Assembly (NCBI GenBank): GCA_035293965.1
Contig: DATGLW010000074.1
Coordinates: 1 to 48,232, forward strand
Source of the DNA: DATGLW01 sp035293965
GTDB lineage: Bacteria > Actinomycetota > Acidimicrobiia > Acidimicrobiales > RAAP-2
DNA: 48,232 nt
Direction: 5' to 3'
The notes under the pieces were generated by a model. It ran no database searches. It was not told where the DNA came from and saw only the letters and a program-made list of their open reading frames with translations. Below, one piece after another: positions 39,826 through 48,182 of this stretch (position 1 is the first letter of the stretch; each line of letters starts with the position of its first letter). The translations under genes and the position numbers were made by a program.

Positions 39826-39960
39826 GTGCGCCCCCTCGTCATGTCCTCCGTCACCCGCGAACGCAGCGGGACCGTGACGGCCACGTTCTCCCACTGGGGA
39901 GAGCCGGTCAACCTCGAGGCTCCGATGGACGCGATCCCGATCGCTCCATCGGAGCCGGCT
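39826..39960 (+). pseudogene. Possible C-terminal fragment of a LppX/LolA-like lipoprotein
   Basis: The plus frame from GTG 39826 reads SSVTRERSGTVTATFSHWGE and then PVNLEAPMDAIPI. This resembles the final beta strands and closing motif of LppX/LprG/LolA-like lipoproteins (...TVTF.D.G.PV...AP). No lipobox, signal or N-terminal domain is upstream; 39711-39825 reads as noise in this frame. The frame stays open into the TetR gene on the other strand. It is a remnant or a chance match; nothing else is seen in 39711-40102. Confidence 0.28.
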
Positions 39961-40102
39961 GAGCCGACGACCCCGGCACCGGACGGCTCGCTCGACGAGA
40001 CGCCCGCCGGAGTGCCCGGCCTGCCCAGCCGCCACCGGGCCACCACGCCGAGCCGGGCGCGCCGGCAGGCTGGGGTGCCGAACGCCTCGGCCAAGCGGGC
40101 GG

Positions 40103-40861
40103 CTAGCCCTGCGGCGAGGCAGCACCCGTGGGACCGCCCCCGTCGCCGGACACCGCCCGATCCCCTGCGGCGCTGGGCACTGCAGGCGCAGCCCCACCGC
40201 CCGGCGCACGCGGAACAAGGCGAAGGGCGTTGATGAAGAGCTGGGTTACAGTGCCAGCACCCGTCTCGAAGTCGCAATCGACTTCCCCCTGGGCGAGCCA
40301 CAGCTCGGCGAAACGGTACGTCATGGCACCGAGCGCGGCTGCGGCCACCGACGGGTCCAGGCTCTGGTCGGCCATCCCCCGCCGCTGGAGCTGGCGGATC
40401 GAGTCGGCAACCTGCGCCGTGTCCTTCCGGTGGCGCTCGCGGCGAGCCGCGCCGACCTCGTCGTCGATCCGTGCCACTTGCTCGATGACCCCGAGTATCG
40501 CCGCCTCCTCGCGGTAGGTCTCGTAATGGCGGCGGATCGCCTCGCGGAGCCGGTCCTCGGGCGCCGTCGTCGACCCGCGGGGCAGGATCACCTCCTCGAC
40601 GGGTGAGGACAGCCGGGCGTCGACCTCCGCCGCGATCTCGCGGAACAGCGCTTCCTTGGAGTCGAAGTAGTGGTAGAAGGACCCGTAGCCGACGCCGGCG
40701 CGCTCCGCGATGTCGGCGACCCGGGCCTCGAAGAGGCCGTGCTCGGCGAACACCTCTTTGGCCGCCCGGACGAGCCGTTCGCGAGTCCGCGCCCCCTTCT
40801 GGGAGCGCGGGCTCGCAACCGTCGTGGCCTCGGCGGTGGCACGTGCGGCGCGGTCGGCCAT
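40103..40861 (-). CDS. TetR family transcriptional regulator
   Basis: A 252-residue regulator. The N-terminal HTH (about 20-70) has TRERLVRAAKEVFAEHGLFE, then VADIAERAGVGYGSFYHYFDSKEALF, typical of TetR. The C-terminal ligand domain is unassigned, followed by a Gly/Ala/Pro-rich tail of ~35 residues. ATG is 13 bp after the amidohydrolase stop, so both are one operon and it probably represses its own promoter at 42161-42189. Its ligand is likely a pathway substrate or CoA thioester. Confidence 0.9.
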   Translation of the reverse strand: MADRAARATAEATTVASPRSQKGARTRERLVRAAKEVFAEHGLFEARVADIAERAGVGYGSFYHYFDSKEALFREIAAEVDARLSSPVEEVILPRGSTTAPEDRLREAIRRHYETYREEAAILGVIEQVARIDDEVGAARRERHRKDTAQVADSIRQLQRRGMADQSLDPSVAAAALGAMTYRFAELWLAQGEVDCDFETGAGTVTQLFINALRLVPRAPGGGAAPAVPSAAGDRAVSGDGGGPTGAASPQG

Positions 40862-40874
40862 CGCCGTCAGTCTG

Positions 40875-42119
40875 TCACGCCGCGTACGCGCCGACCTTGA
40901 GCGCCTTGGCGATGGTGCCGCCCATGATGAGCGCCTGCACGTCGGGCGCCAGGTCCCCGACCACCTCGCTGTAGGCGAGGGGGTCACCGAGGCCCTCGGG
41001 GTGGGGGAAGTCGGACCCGAACATGAGGCGGTCAGCGGGGATACCCATGTCGAGGAGGCCCTTGGGGTCCGGCTCGTGGAAGATGTGGAGGTAGATGTTG
41101 CGCGTGAAGACCTCGAAGGGATCCTCGTCGAAGAGGACGGGGCTCTTCTCGTAGGCAGCCTGCATCCGGTCGACGAACGGCCGGATCCAGTCGGCCCAGT
41201 ACTCCACCGGCATGAACTTGAGCCTCGGGAACCGGGTGGCGAGCCCGTGGCCGATGATCGACGCCACGGCGTCGTGCACCACGCTCTTCTCGGACATCAT
41301 CGCCTGGAAGGCTGCCGAACCGGTCGCCTTGAAGGGCAGCATCTCGTTCGTGATGCCTTCCCACTCGTTGACGTAGCGCTGGTAGCCGGCGTCACCCGAG
41401 TGCATGCCCACCACGATGTCGAGGCGCTGCACCTCCTCCCAGAACGGGTCGAACTCGGGCAGGGCGAAGGACTTGCGCCCCTTCCAGGTCGGCACCGGGG
41501 CCACCCGCAGGAGGAAGATCTTGGCCCCGCGCTCGTGGATGTAGGCCAGCTCCTCAAGGGCCCGGCCGGCGCCGGCGGCCAGGCTGATGATGGGGGTGGC
41601 GTAGATGGCGTCGGAGTAGACGTAGCTCCAGTGCTCGTGCATCCACTCGTTCAGCGCGTGGACCACTGCGACGACGAGATCCGGGTCGTCGGCCACCCGC
41701 TCCTCGAGCACGCTGGCCAGCGTCGGCCACAAGAGGGTCCGGTCGATGCCCATGTCCTTCATGAGCTCGAGGCGGGGCTCGGGGTCGAAGAACGCGTCGA
41801 CGCCGGGCATCACCCTGGGCTTCACGCCGCTCTGCCGGCCGCCGCCCCCCTGGCCGCGATTGCCGGCCGTGTTGCCCCAGCCGCCGGGCACCGCCACCTT
41901 GGCAAAGGTCGGGTTGGGGATGTAGTGGCTGATCTGGTCGCGCAGAGCGAGCTTGGTGCGGCCCTCGACGTCGACGTACCTGATCGCACCCTCGTACTCG
42001 CGTGGGAGGAACTTCGTCAACGCGTCGCGGGTCTCGTACAGGTGGTTGTCGGCGTCGAACGTCTCGTACGGCAGCCGGCGCTCGCGCACGTAGATGAAGT
42101 GCTGGTCGTTGTCGGGCAT
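40875..42119 (-). CDS. Amidohydrolase family protein (Amidohydro_2/ACMSD-like), copy 1
   Basis: A 414-residue TIM-barrel metal-dependent hydrolase or decarboxylase. Candidate metal ligands: FDADNHLYE (about 20-28), GMHSGD in the centre, HGLATRFPRLKFMPVE, and FGSDFPHPEG near the C-terminus with the conserved Asp. A Gly/Arg-rich loop (about 85-105) differs from copy 2. ATG 42119 lies ~35 bp downstream of a predicted start site. It is co-transcribed with tetR. The reaction is unknown; relatives act on aromatic or ring-cleavage acids. Its middle is nearly identical to copy 2 at the DNA level. Confidence 0.88.
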   Translation of the reverse strand: MPDNDQHFIYVRERRLPYETFDADNHLYETRDALTKFLPREYEGAIRYVDVEGRTKLALRDQISHYIPNPTFAKVAVPGGWGNTAGNRGQGGGGRQSGVKPRVMPGVDAFFDPEPRLELMKDMGIDRTLLWPTLASVLEERVADDPDLVVAVVHALNEWMHEHWSYVYSDAIYATPIISLAAGAGRALEELAYIHERGAKIFLLRVAPVPTWKGRKSFALPEFDPFWEEVQRLDIVVGMHSGDAGYQRYVNEWEGITNEMLPFKATGSAAFQAMMSEKSVVHDAVASIIGHGLATRFPRLKFMPVEYWADWIRPFVDRMQAAYEKSPVLFDEDPFEVFTRNIYLHIFHEPDPKGLLDMGIPADRLMFGSDFPHPEGLGDPLAYSEVVGDLAPDVQALIMGGTIAKALKVGAYAA

Positions 42120-42160
42120 GGAGCAGGATCCCTTCGTGTGGTGCTCGTCGGAGTCGGGCC

Positions 42161-42189
42161 ATTCTGCACGTATTCGACATCGATGTCAA
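42161..42189 (-). promoter_or_regulatory. Sigma-70 promoter (TTGACA-N17-CAGAAT) for amidohydrolase-tetR
   Basis: On the minus strand the -35 TTGACA is perfect (42184-42189), the spacer is 17 bp, and the -10 CAGAAT (42161-42166) matches 4 of 6. The predicted start is near 42154, giving a ~35-nt leader. The -35 is overlapped by the palindrome at 42176-42187. Confidence 0.55.
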
Positions 42190-42196
42190 TATCGAT
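42176..42196. promoter_or_regulatory. Candidate TetR operator palindromes
   Basis: GACATCGATGTC (42176-42187) is a perfect 12-bp palindrome; a second ATCGAT centre lies 12 bp away (42191-42196) within an imperfect CAAT...ATTG repeat. They sit on the -35 of the amidohydrolase-tetR operon, where self-repression by the encoded TetR is expected. The rest of 42197-42486 shows nothing I can name. Confidence 0.55.
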
Positions 42197-42486
42197 GATT
42201 GAGGCCTCGGTGCCAAGGTGCGGAGCCTCGGCACGCCTCGTGGATCCCACCTGTCATGCCCTGCCGTCCCAACGGGGTGCACGTGGGCAGCCTCTCCTTC
42301 CCGGTGCCCCGGAGGCCCGAGCGCTGCACCGCACAGCCCCGACACCACCCTCGGCGCCCCGGTGCCCCCGGGGACCCCCCTCCCGACACCTCTCCGCCGC
42401 CAGTCCGCCGCGGCACCGCAAGATCGCGACGAACTCGTTTGGAGCTCGGCACGGGCGCGGTCGGTTCGCCTGCCTGCCCGCCGGGC

Positions 42487-43092
42487 ATGGTGGGTCTTGT
42501 GGGACGAGTGCCCGCCGCCTCGGTGCCTGTCGCGTTGGTCACTGCCCTTGCGTCCTCGACCATCGTTCTCGCGTCGCCGCAGGCGGGCGCCAGCCCGCCT
42601 GCGTCCGCCAGGTCCCTCGAGCGTGACCTGCTGCCGCGCACCTACATCCAGCGGGCCGGTTTTACGAGCGTGGTGGAGCAGCCGGTCTCGACCTCGCACA
42701 CCGGTGAGCGATCGTGCCCGAACGGGGCCGAGGAAGCCTTCGAGGACCGCACCGGCAAGACGGGCATCCTCGTGGAGCTGGTGGCCTGCACGACCGCGGC
42801 GCACGCCGCAACCCTCCTCGAGTCCGTGAAGGCCAAGACGGCCGCGGTCCCGGTGGCACCGCCCGAGCGCCTCGGCGCCTCGGCGTTCGAGCGCTCGAGC
42901 AAGGGCGACGTGTACACGATCTACTGGCGGCGCGGCCGGACCCTGGCCCTCGTGGGACTGGCGACGGACGTGGCGGCCAGTGGCAGCACGTCCGCGCCCA
43001 CCTCGGTCTCGGCCCCGCCGATCACGGCGGCACAGCAGCACCTCCTCGCCGGAGTCGCGCTGGTCCAGGACGCCCGCCTGAAGAGGAGGTGA
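42487..43092 (+). CDS. Secreted protein of unknown function
   Basis: A 201-residue protein with a signal peptide: a short basic start, a hydrophobic core (VPVALVTALASSTIVLAS) and a small-residue cleavage region near ASPQAGA. The mature part has two cysteines (SCPNG and VACTT), which could form a disulfide, and a mixed alpha/beta composition. No family is recognised. ATG 42487 is chosen by the signal peptide; no ribosome site or -10 is clear. It lies divergent from the amidohydrolase-tetR operon and converges with the SDR gene. Confidence 0.6.
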   Translation: MVGLVGRVPAASVPVALVTALASSTIVLASPQAGASPPASARSLERDLLPRTYIQRAGFTSVVEQPVSTSHTGERSCPNGAEEAFEDRTGKTGILVELVACTTAAHAATLLESVKAKTAAVPVAPPERLGASAFERSSKGDVYTIYWRRGRTLALVGLATDVAASGSTSAPTSVSAPPITAAQQHLLAGVALVQDARLKRR

Positions 43093-43209
43093 CGCCCCTG
43101 GCGAGAGCCGGCGGCAGCCCGCGGCGGCCGGCCAGGGCTGACGGGAGCTGGACGAGCGACGAGAGGAGCTGGGCGCTGCCGCCCGCGCCCTGGGGAGCGA
43201 GGTGCTGGT

Positions 43210-44028
43210 TCAGCCGCCACCCAGGAGCATGCGGACGGTCTCCGACTCGAAGGTGCCTGCCACGTGCGACGCGATGTAGCCGTCGTCGACGACGACCGTG
43301 GTGCCGTTCACGCCCGAGGCGGCGTCCATGCACAAGAAGGCGACCACGTTGCCCATCTGTTCCGGGGTCAGGTGGGGCAGCCCCGTGGCGGCCCGGTAGT
43401 CCCCCTGGAACGGGAGCCAGGTGTCGGGGTGCTTGTGCGCGAGCGGGGTATCAGTGCCGCCGGGCATCACGGCGTTGATGCGCATGCGCCGCTTGGCGAA
43501 CTCGAAAGCCTGGGCGGCAACGTAGGTGTTCATCGCCACCTTCGAGAACGTGTAGTTGTTCGTGCCCTCGTGGCCCTCCACCCAGCGGTCCATGGACTCC
43601 CAGGTGGCGTTGGCGAGGAACTCCTTGGCCACGTCGAGCTGGGCCTGCCATCCTGCGCCTCCGATGGAGGAGATCATGGCCACTGCGCTGCCGCTGCCGA
43701 GCCTGCCGTCAGCGACCATCGAGTCCACGATGTGGCGCTGCGCGATGAAATTGACCCGCATCACCGAGGGGCCGTCGAAGATCCCGGCGCACGAGAACAG
43801 CGCGTGGAACGGCCCCTCGAGCTTCCCGAGCGCCTCGTCGACGCTCGCCTTCTCGGACAGGTCGACTCGGAGCGCCTCGTCACAGGGGTACGCGACGTCC
43901 GCCACGTCGAGGACGTGCACTTCCCCGCCGAGCTCCCCTGCGAGCTGTGCGGCGGCGGCCCCCATGCCGGTCGCGCCACCGACGACGAGCACCCGCTTGT
44001 TGTCGAACCCGAAGAACTCTCTCCCCAT
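43210..44028 (-). CDS. Short-chain dehydrogenase/reductase
   Basis: A 272-residue SDR. The cofactor motif is GGATGMG (17-23), NAG is replaced by CAG (80-82), the catalytic Ser lies at 120-121 (MISSIGG), and Y159-x3-K163 is intact. The acidic residue after strand 2 (LDVAD) suggests NAD(H) preference. It resembles 3-alpha-hydroxysteroid/coniferyl alcohol-type SDRs in its MISSIGGAGW and the long loop before the catalytic Tyr. ATG is 10 bp after the copy-2 amidohydrolase stop, so the two are an operon. Confidence 0.88.
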   Translation of the reverse strand: MGREFFGFDNKRVLVVGGATGMGAAAAQLAGELGGEVHVLDVADVAYPCDEALRVDLSEKASVDEALGKLEGPFHALFSCAGIFDGPSVMRVNFIAQRHIVDSMVADGRLGSGSAVAMISSIGGAGWQAQLDVAKEFLANATWESMDRWVEGHEGTNNYTFSKVAMNTYVAAQAFEFAKRRMRINAVMPGGTDTPLAHKHPDTWLPFQGDYRAATGLPHLTPEQMGNVVAFLCMDAASGVNGTTVVVDDGYIASHVAGTFESETVRMLLGGG

Positions 44029-44038
44029 GTGCCGCGAC

Positions 44039-45295
44039 CTACGCGTACCTGCCCACGCCCATTGCCTTCTCGAGCGACCCCCCCATGATGAGGGCCTGGT
44101 GCTCGAGAGGCAGGTCCTTGACCACCTCGGCGTACGCGAGGGGGTCCGCCATGCCCTCAGGGTGCGGGAAGTCGGAACCGAACATGAGGTGGTCGACGGG
44201 CAGGCCCAGGTCGATCAGGCCCTTGGGGTCGGGCTCGTGGAAGACGTGGACCCACACGTTGCGGTTGAACACCTCGACGGGGTCCTCGTCGAAGAGCACA
44301 GGGCTCTGCTCGTAGGCCCGCCGGCACTTGGCGTAGAAGGGGCGGATCCAGGAGCTGGCGAACTCCACGGGCATGAACTTGAGCCTCGGGAAGCGGGTGG
44401 CAAGCCCGTGGCCGATGATCGACGCCATGGCGTCGACGAGGGCGTCCTTCTCCGAGGCGAGGGTCACGAAGGCAGGGTTGGCCCGCCGGGCGTGGCGGTC
44501 GATGCTCATCTCCTGGTCGCCGAAGCCCTCCCACTCGTTGATGTAACGGTGGTAGCCGGGGTCACCCGAGTGCATGCCCACCACGATGTCGAGGCGCTGC
44601 ACCTCCTCCCAGAACGGGTCGAACTCGGGCAGGGCGAAGGACTTGCGCCCCTTCCAGGTCGGCACCGGGGCCACCCGCAAGAGGAAGATCTTCGCCCCGC
44701 GCTCGTGGATGTAGGCCAGCTCCTCGAGCGCCCGGCCGGCACCGGCGGCCAGGCTGATGATGGGGGTGGCGTAGATGGCGTCGGAGTAGACGTAGCTCCA
44801 GTGCTCGTGCATCCATGCGTTGAGAGCGTGGACCACGGCGACGGCCGCGTCGGGATCGTCGGCCAGGCGCTCTTCCACGGCACTGGCGAGCGTCGGCCAC
44901 AAGAGGGTCCGGTCGATGCCCATCTCCTTCATGAGCTCGAGGCGGGGCTCGGGGTCGAAAAAGGCGTCGACGCCGGGCATTGCCACCATCTTCTTGCCGC
45001 CGGCCAGCCCCAGGGCGGCGCGGCCGAAGCCCCCCTGGCCCTTGGTGACGTCGTAGCCTGCCCCGCCGGGCACCGCGACCTTGGCGAAGGTCGGGTTGGG
45101 GATGTAGTTGGAGATCCGGTCGCGGATGGCGAGCTTGGTGCGGCCGTCGACCTCGACGTACTTGACGACGCCCTGGTACTCGGGCGGGAGGAACTTGGTG
45201 AGGGCGTCGCGGTTCTCGTAGAGGTGGTTGTCGGCGTCGAAGGTCGGGTACGGCAGCTCGCGGTGCGTGACCTCGATGTACTCGGTGATCGCCAT
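44039..45295 (-). CDS. Amidohydrolase family protein (Amidohydro_2/ACMSD-like), copy 2
   Basis: A 418-residue paralogue of the gene at 40875. The same ligand motifs are present: FDADNHLYEN, GMHSGD, HGLATRFPRLKFMPVE and FGSDFPHPEG. It differs from copy 1 in the Gly-rich loop (about 80-100) and in the segment after GMHSGD. ATG 45295 has a strong AAGGAGGGGAG site upstream, unlike copy 1, and a TATCCT -10-like box at 45369-45374 (minus). It probably acts with the SDR that follows. The substrate is unknown. Confidence 0.9.
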   Translation of the reverse strand: MAITEYIEVTHRELPYPTFDADNHLYENRDALTKFLPPEYQGVVKYVEVDGRTKLAIRDRISNYIPNPTFAKVAVPGGAGYDVTKGQGGFGRAALGLAGGKKMVAMPGVDAFFDPEPRLELMKEMGIDRTLLWPTLASAVEERLADDPDAAVAVVHALNAWMHEHWSYVYSDAIYATPIISLAAGAGRALEELAYIHERGAKIFLLRVAPVPTWKGRKSFALPEFDPFWEEVQRLDIVVGMHSGDPGYHRYINEWEGFGDQEMSIDRHARRANPAFVTLASEKDALVDAMASIIGHGLATRFPRLKFMPVEFASSWIRPFYAKCRRAYEQSPVLFDEDPVEVFNRNVWVHVFHEPDPKGLIDLGLPVDHLMFGSDFPHPEGMADPLAYAEVVKDLPLEHQALIMGGSLEKAMGVGRYA

Positions 45296-45438
45296 AGTGC
45301 TCCCCTCCTTGCTCGCCAGGTGCCGGCAGCTCGTGCCGGGACCTCGCTCGCTTTCCCGTGCCCACCCAGGATACGCCAACCAGGGCGAAGGAGCCTTCGC
45401 CCCGAGCCCCGCCGGGGGACGGCGCTTCCTTCGGCTCT

Positions 45439-45538
45439 CTCAGGCGCGAGGCCCTCAGCCCCGCCCCGTCCCTGCCTCCCGCCGGCTCCTCCCTCAGCCG
45501 CGAGGCCCTCAGCCGCGAGGCCCTCAGCCTCGACGGCC
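45439..45538. repeat. 15-bp repeat in the amidohydrolase/MaoC intergenic region
   Basis: Units close to CTCAGCCGCGAGGCC occur at 45439, 45454 (decayed), 45493, 45508 and 45523 (decayed), in direct orientation. The period is 15 bp within each cluster. It lies in the 259-bp gap between the copy-2 amidohydrolase and the MaoC gene and is not obviously coding. Confidence 0.7.
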
Positions 45539-45554
45539 CTCCGCCAGTCGGTGC

Positions 45555-46421
45555 CTAGTCGGTGAAAGTGCAGCGACCCTCGGAGATGACGACGTCGCCG
45601 GCGTCGTTCTCGGTGACATAGAGGGCCTCGCCGGGCCCCGTCCGCCAGATCCGGACCGTCAGGGCCTGCCCGGGGAACACCGGCCGCGCGAAGCGGGCCT
45701 CCATGCCGGTGAAGCGCCGGTCGTCACTCTCGCACAAGCTGTGCAGGAGGGCGCGCCCGGTGAAGCCGTACGTGCACAGGCCGTGGAGGATGGGGCGTGG
45801 GAAGCCGGCCTTCGCAGCGAAGGCCGGGTCGGAGTGCAGCGGGTTGCGGTCGCCCGACAGGCGGTACGTGAGTGCCTGGTCGATGCGGGTCCGGTAGGTG
45901 ACGACGTGGTCGGGGTCGCGATCGGGCGGCACGTTCTTGGGGCCGCTCGGGCCCCGATCTCCGCCCCACCCGCCGGCACCTCGGATGAAAGCCGACATCG
46001 ACGTGGTCGCCAGCGGCTCGCCGGTGTCCGCGAGCACGGCGGTGGACTCGGACACGATCACCATGCCCGAGCCCTTGTCGTAGATCCCGGTGACCTTGCC
46101 CGTGTTGCGGACGGTGCCGCTCACCGGGATGGGGCGGTGGAGGACGATGCTCTGCTCGCCGTGGACCAGGTTGGCCATGTTGATCTCGCCGATCGCCCGG
46201 AAGTCGGCACCGCCGCCCGCGATGATCACCGCGAACGTGGGGAGGACCCGCTGCTCGACGTCGATGCTGTTCTCGGTCGTGTACTTGAGCTCGCGCCCGT
46301 CGAGGGGGTCTTCGGCACCGGCGCCCACGCCGACGGCATAGAGCAGGGCGTCCTTGGAGTCCCACGAGCGCTCGACCGGAGGTGACTCCCTCCCCACCAC
46401 GTCCATGTTCGGCACTGCCAT
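45555..46421 (-). CDS. MaoC family enoyl-CoA hydratase 2-like protein
   Basis: A 288-residue double hot-dog protein like the hydratase-2 half of peroxisomal multifunctional enzymes, hydrating trans-2-enoyl-CoA to (R)-3-hydroxyacyl-CoA. The first half is the substrate-binding degenerate domain (SKDALLYAVGVGAGAEDPLD, then PTFAVII). The second half carries the catalytic GDRNPLHSDPAFAAKAGF and PILHGL, with the Asp/His pair intact. ATG has GGAGG about 8 nt upstream. Likely role: beta-oxidation of fatty or sterol side chains. It is independent of the amidohydrolase operon by 259 bp. Confidence 0.92.
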   Translation of the reverse strand: MAVPNMDVVGRESPPVERSWDSKDALLYAVGVGAGAEDPLDGRELKYTTENSIDVEQRVLPTFAVIIAGGGADFRAIGEINMANLVHGEQSIVLHRPIPVSGTVRNTGKVTGIYDKGSGMVIVSESTAVLADTGEPLATTSMSAFIRGAGGWGGDRGPSGPKNVPPDRDPDHVVTYRTRIDQALTYRLSGDRNPLHSDPAFAAKAGFPRPILHGLCTYGFTGRALLHSLCESDDRRFTGMEARFARPVFPGQALTVRIWRTGPGEALYVTENDAGDVVISEGRCTFTD

Positions 46422-46736
46422 CCCTCGGCCTCCACGAGTCGGTTGCGAGATCACACACTCTGGCACAGGGCCCGGCGAAGGCGCACCTGGCAGCACCAGC
46501 GCACCTCGCATCCTCGGCCCCCGGCAAGCCGGAGCCGGCAGCGCGGGGGAACGGCCGGCGGCAGCAGACGCCGTTGCCGGTCGAGTGCGGCTACACCGTC
46601 CAGCTGATCGGCCACCGGTTCGTCCCGACGTCGACGAAGCCGGTCTGCAGCCACCTGGTGGCGGGAACCTGACCCTTCCGCGAGGGCGGGCCCCGCCGCG
46701 AGGGTCGGCGTGACCGTTCGCCAGCCCGGGCCGTCC
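46422..46736. other. Intergenic region without a confident gene
   Basis: A 315-bp gap between the MaoC gene start and the MFS transporter stop. The plus strand has an open frame ending at 46672 whose last part reads VECGYTVQLIGHRFVPTSTK and has two cysteines, but it starts inside the MaoC gene and has no ribosome site, so I do not call it. No tRNA, promoter or terminator stands out. Confidence 0.5.
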
Positions 46737-48182
46737 TCACACGCGGACCGCCCTGGCCTCGCCCGCCGGCTCGCCTTCCGCCGATCTCGCCCGGTCCGGC
46801 AGCAGCACGGTCAGGGCCGCCGCAGCGAGCGCGCACAGCGCGCCGGCGAGGAAGGCCGAACGGTACCCGGCGAGCAGCGCCTCGAGGTGAGGGCGGCCGG
46901 CTGTCACGAGGCGGGAGGTGCGGGCGGCAGCCACGCTCGCCATGACGGCCAGCCCGAGCGCGCCGCCCATCATGAACGAGGTGTTGACGATGCCCGATGC
47001 GATCCCGGAGTCATCGGGATCGGCGTCGCTCATCGCCGCGAGCAGCAGGGGGTTGAAGGCGATGCCGGCGCCCAGGCCGAGCAGGACCATTGCGGGCAGG
47101 ACGTCGGTGGGGAAGTGGCCGCCGAGCGGGGCCCGGCTGAACAGCAGGAGGCCTGCGGTGGCCAGGAGCAGCCCGCCGACGAGGGGCTTCCTCGTCCCAA
47201 AGCGCGTGACCAGGCGCGCCGAGGCCGCCACGGACAGCGCCCCCATGACCACGTTGGCCGGCAGGAAGGCCAGGCCCACGTGCAGCGGCCCGTAACCGAG
47301 CACGAGCTGGAGGTACAGAGCCGAGAGGAAGAACCACGCGAAGATCGCCGCCGCCCACAGCACGCCGATGACGTTGGCCGTGGTCAGGCTGCGGTAGCGG
47401 AACAGGCCGAGGGGCATGAGCGGCGAGGTCGCCCGGAGCTCGCGGACGGCGAAGGCGGCGAGCAGCAGACCCGCCGCGCCGAGCTGGCCGACGGTGCGAG
47501 GCGAGGCCCAGCCAGCGTCGTTGCCCCCCACGACCGCCGAGATGGCGAGCAGGAGGGCGAGGGTGACCATGACGGCCCCGGCGACGTCGAGGCGGCCGCG
47601 GTGCTCGGGAACCTCGTCCGGCGGCAGCAGGCGCAACGCAGCCACGGTCACGGCCACCCCGATCGGCGCGTTGACGAAGAAGATCCAGTGCCAGTCGAGC
47701 ACGCCGGTCAGCACGCCGCCGAGCAGCACGCCGACGCTGCCCCCCCCTGCCTCGACGAAGCCGAAGACGCCCATGGCGCCCGCCCGCTCGTCGGGTTCCA
47801 CGAACAGGGCCATCGTCAGCGAGAGCGACACTGCCGCCACGGCTGCACCACCGAGCCCCTGGACCGCCCGAGCGGCGACCAGCCAGGCCTGGCTCGTCGC
47901 GAGGCCGCATGCCACCGACGCCAGAGTGAAGGCCACGATGCCGGCCACGAAGACCCGGCGCGGCCCGAACAGGTCGCCGAGCCGGCCGCCGAGGAGGAGG
48001 AAACCGCCGAAGGTGAGCAGGTAGGAGTTCACGACCCAGGCGAGGGAGGTCTGCGAGAACCCGAGGGACGTCCGGATCGACGGCAGGGCGACGTTGATGA
48101 TGGTCACATCGAGGACGATCATGAGCGACCCGAGGCACAGCACCATGAAGGCCATCCATCGGGTCCGACCGGGCGGGAGCAT
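46737..48182 (-). CDS. MFS transporter, DHA2 (14-TMS) drug exporter family
   Basis: A 481-residue membrane protein of the DHA2 family of proton-coupled exporters. Motif D1 LDVTIINVALPSI lies in the first helix, motif A GGRLGDLFGPRR in the 2-3 loop, and FVNAPIGV around helix 6. About 14 hydrophobic segments can be drawn. The C-terminus is an Ala/Glu-rich tail. ATG is preceded by an AGGAAGGG stretch about 9 nt upstream. Its role may be efflux of a pathway compound or drug. Downstream to 48232 nothing further is seen. Confidence 0.92.
   Translation of the reverse strand: MLPPGRTRWMAFMVLCLGSLMIVLDVTIINVALPSIRTSLGFSQTSLAWVVNSYLLTFGGFLLLGGRLGDLFGPRRVFVAGIVAFTLASVACGLATSQAWLVAARAVQGLGGAAVAAVSLSLTMALFVEPDERAGAMGVFGFVEAGGGSVGVLLGGVLTGVLDWHWIFFVNAPIGVAVTVAALRLLPPDEVPEHRGRLDVAGAVMVTLALLLAISAVVGGNDAGWASPRTVGQLGAAGLLLAAFAVRELRATSPLMPLGLFRYRSLTTANVIGVLWAAAIFAWFFLSALYLQLVLGYGPLHVGLAFLPANVVMGALSVAASARLVTRFGTRKPLVGGLLLATAGLLLFSRAPLGGHFPTDVLPAMVLLGLGAGIAFNPLLLAAMSDADPDDSGIASGIVNTSFMMGGALGLAVMASVAAARTSRLVTAGRPHLEALLAGYRSAFLAGALCALAAAALTVLLPDRARSAEGEPAGEARAVRV

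Noticed and set aside
43093..43209. Terminator between the secreted protein and SDR genes
   Set aside because: CCCTGGC and GCCAGGG are present but far apart with a GC-rich loop; the structure is too uncertain to call.
46382..46672. Small secreted protein on the plus strand
   Set aside because: It starts inside the MaoC gene with no ribosome site or signal peptide; only the last ~30 residues look protein-like.
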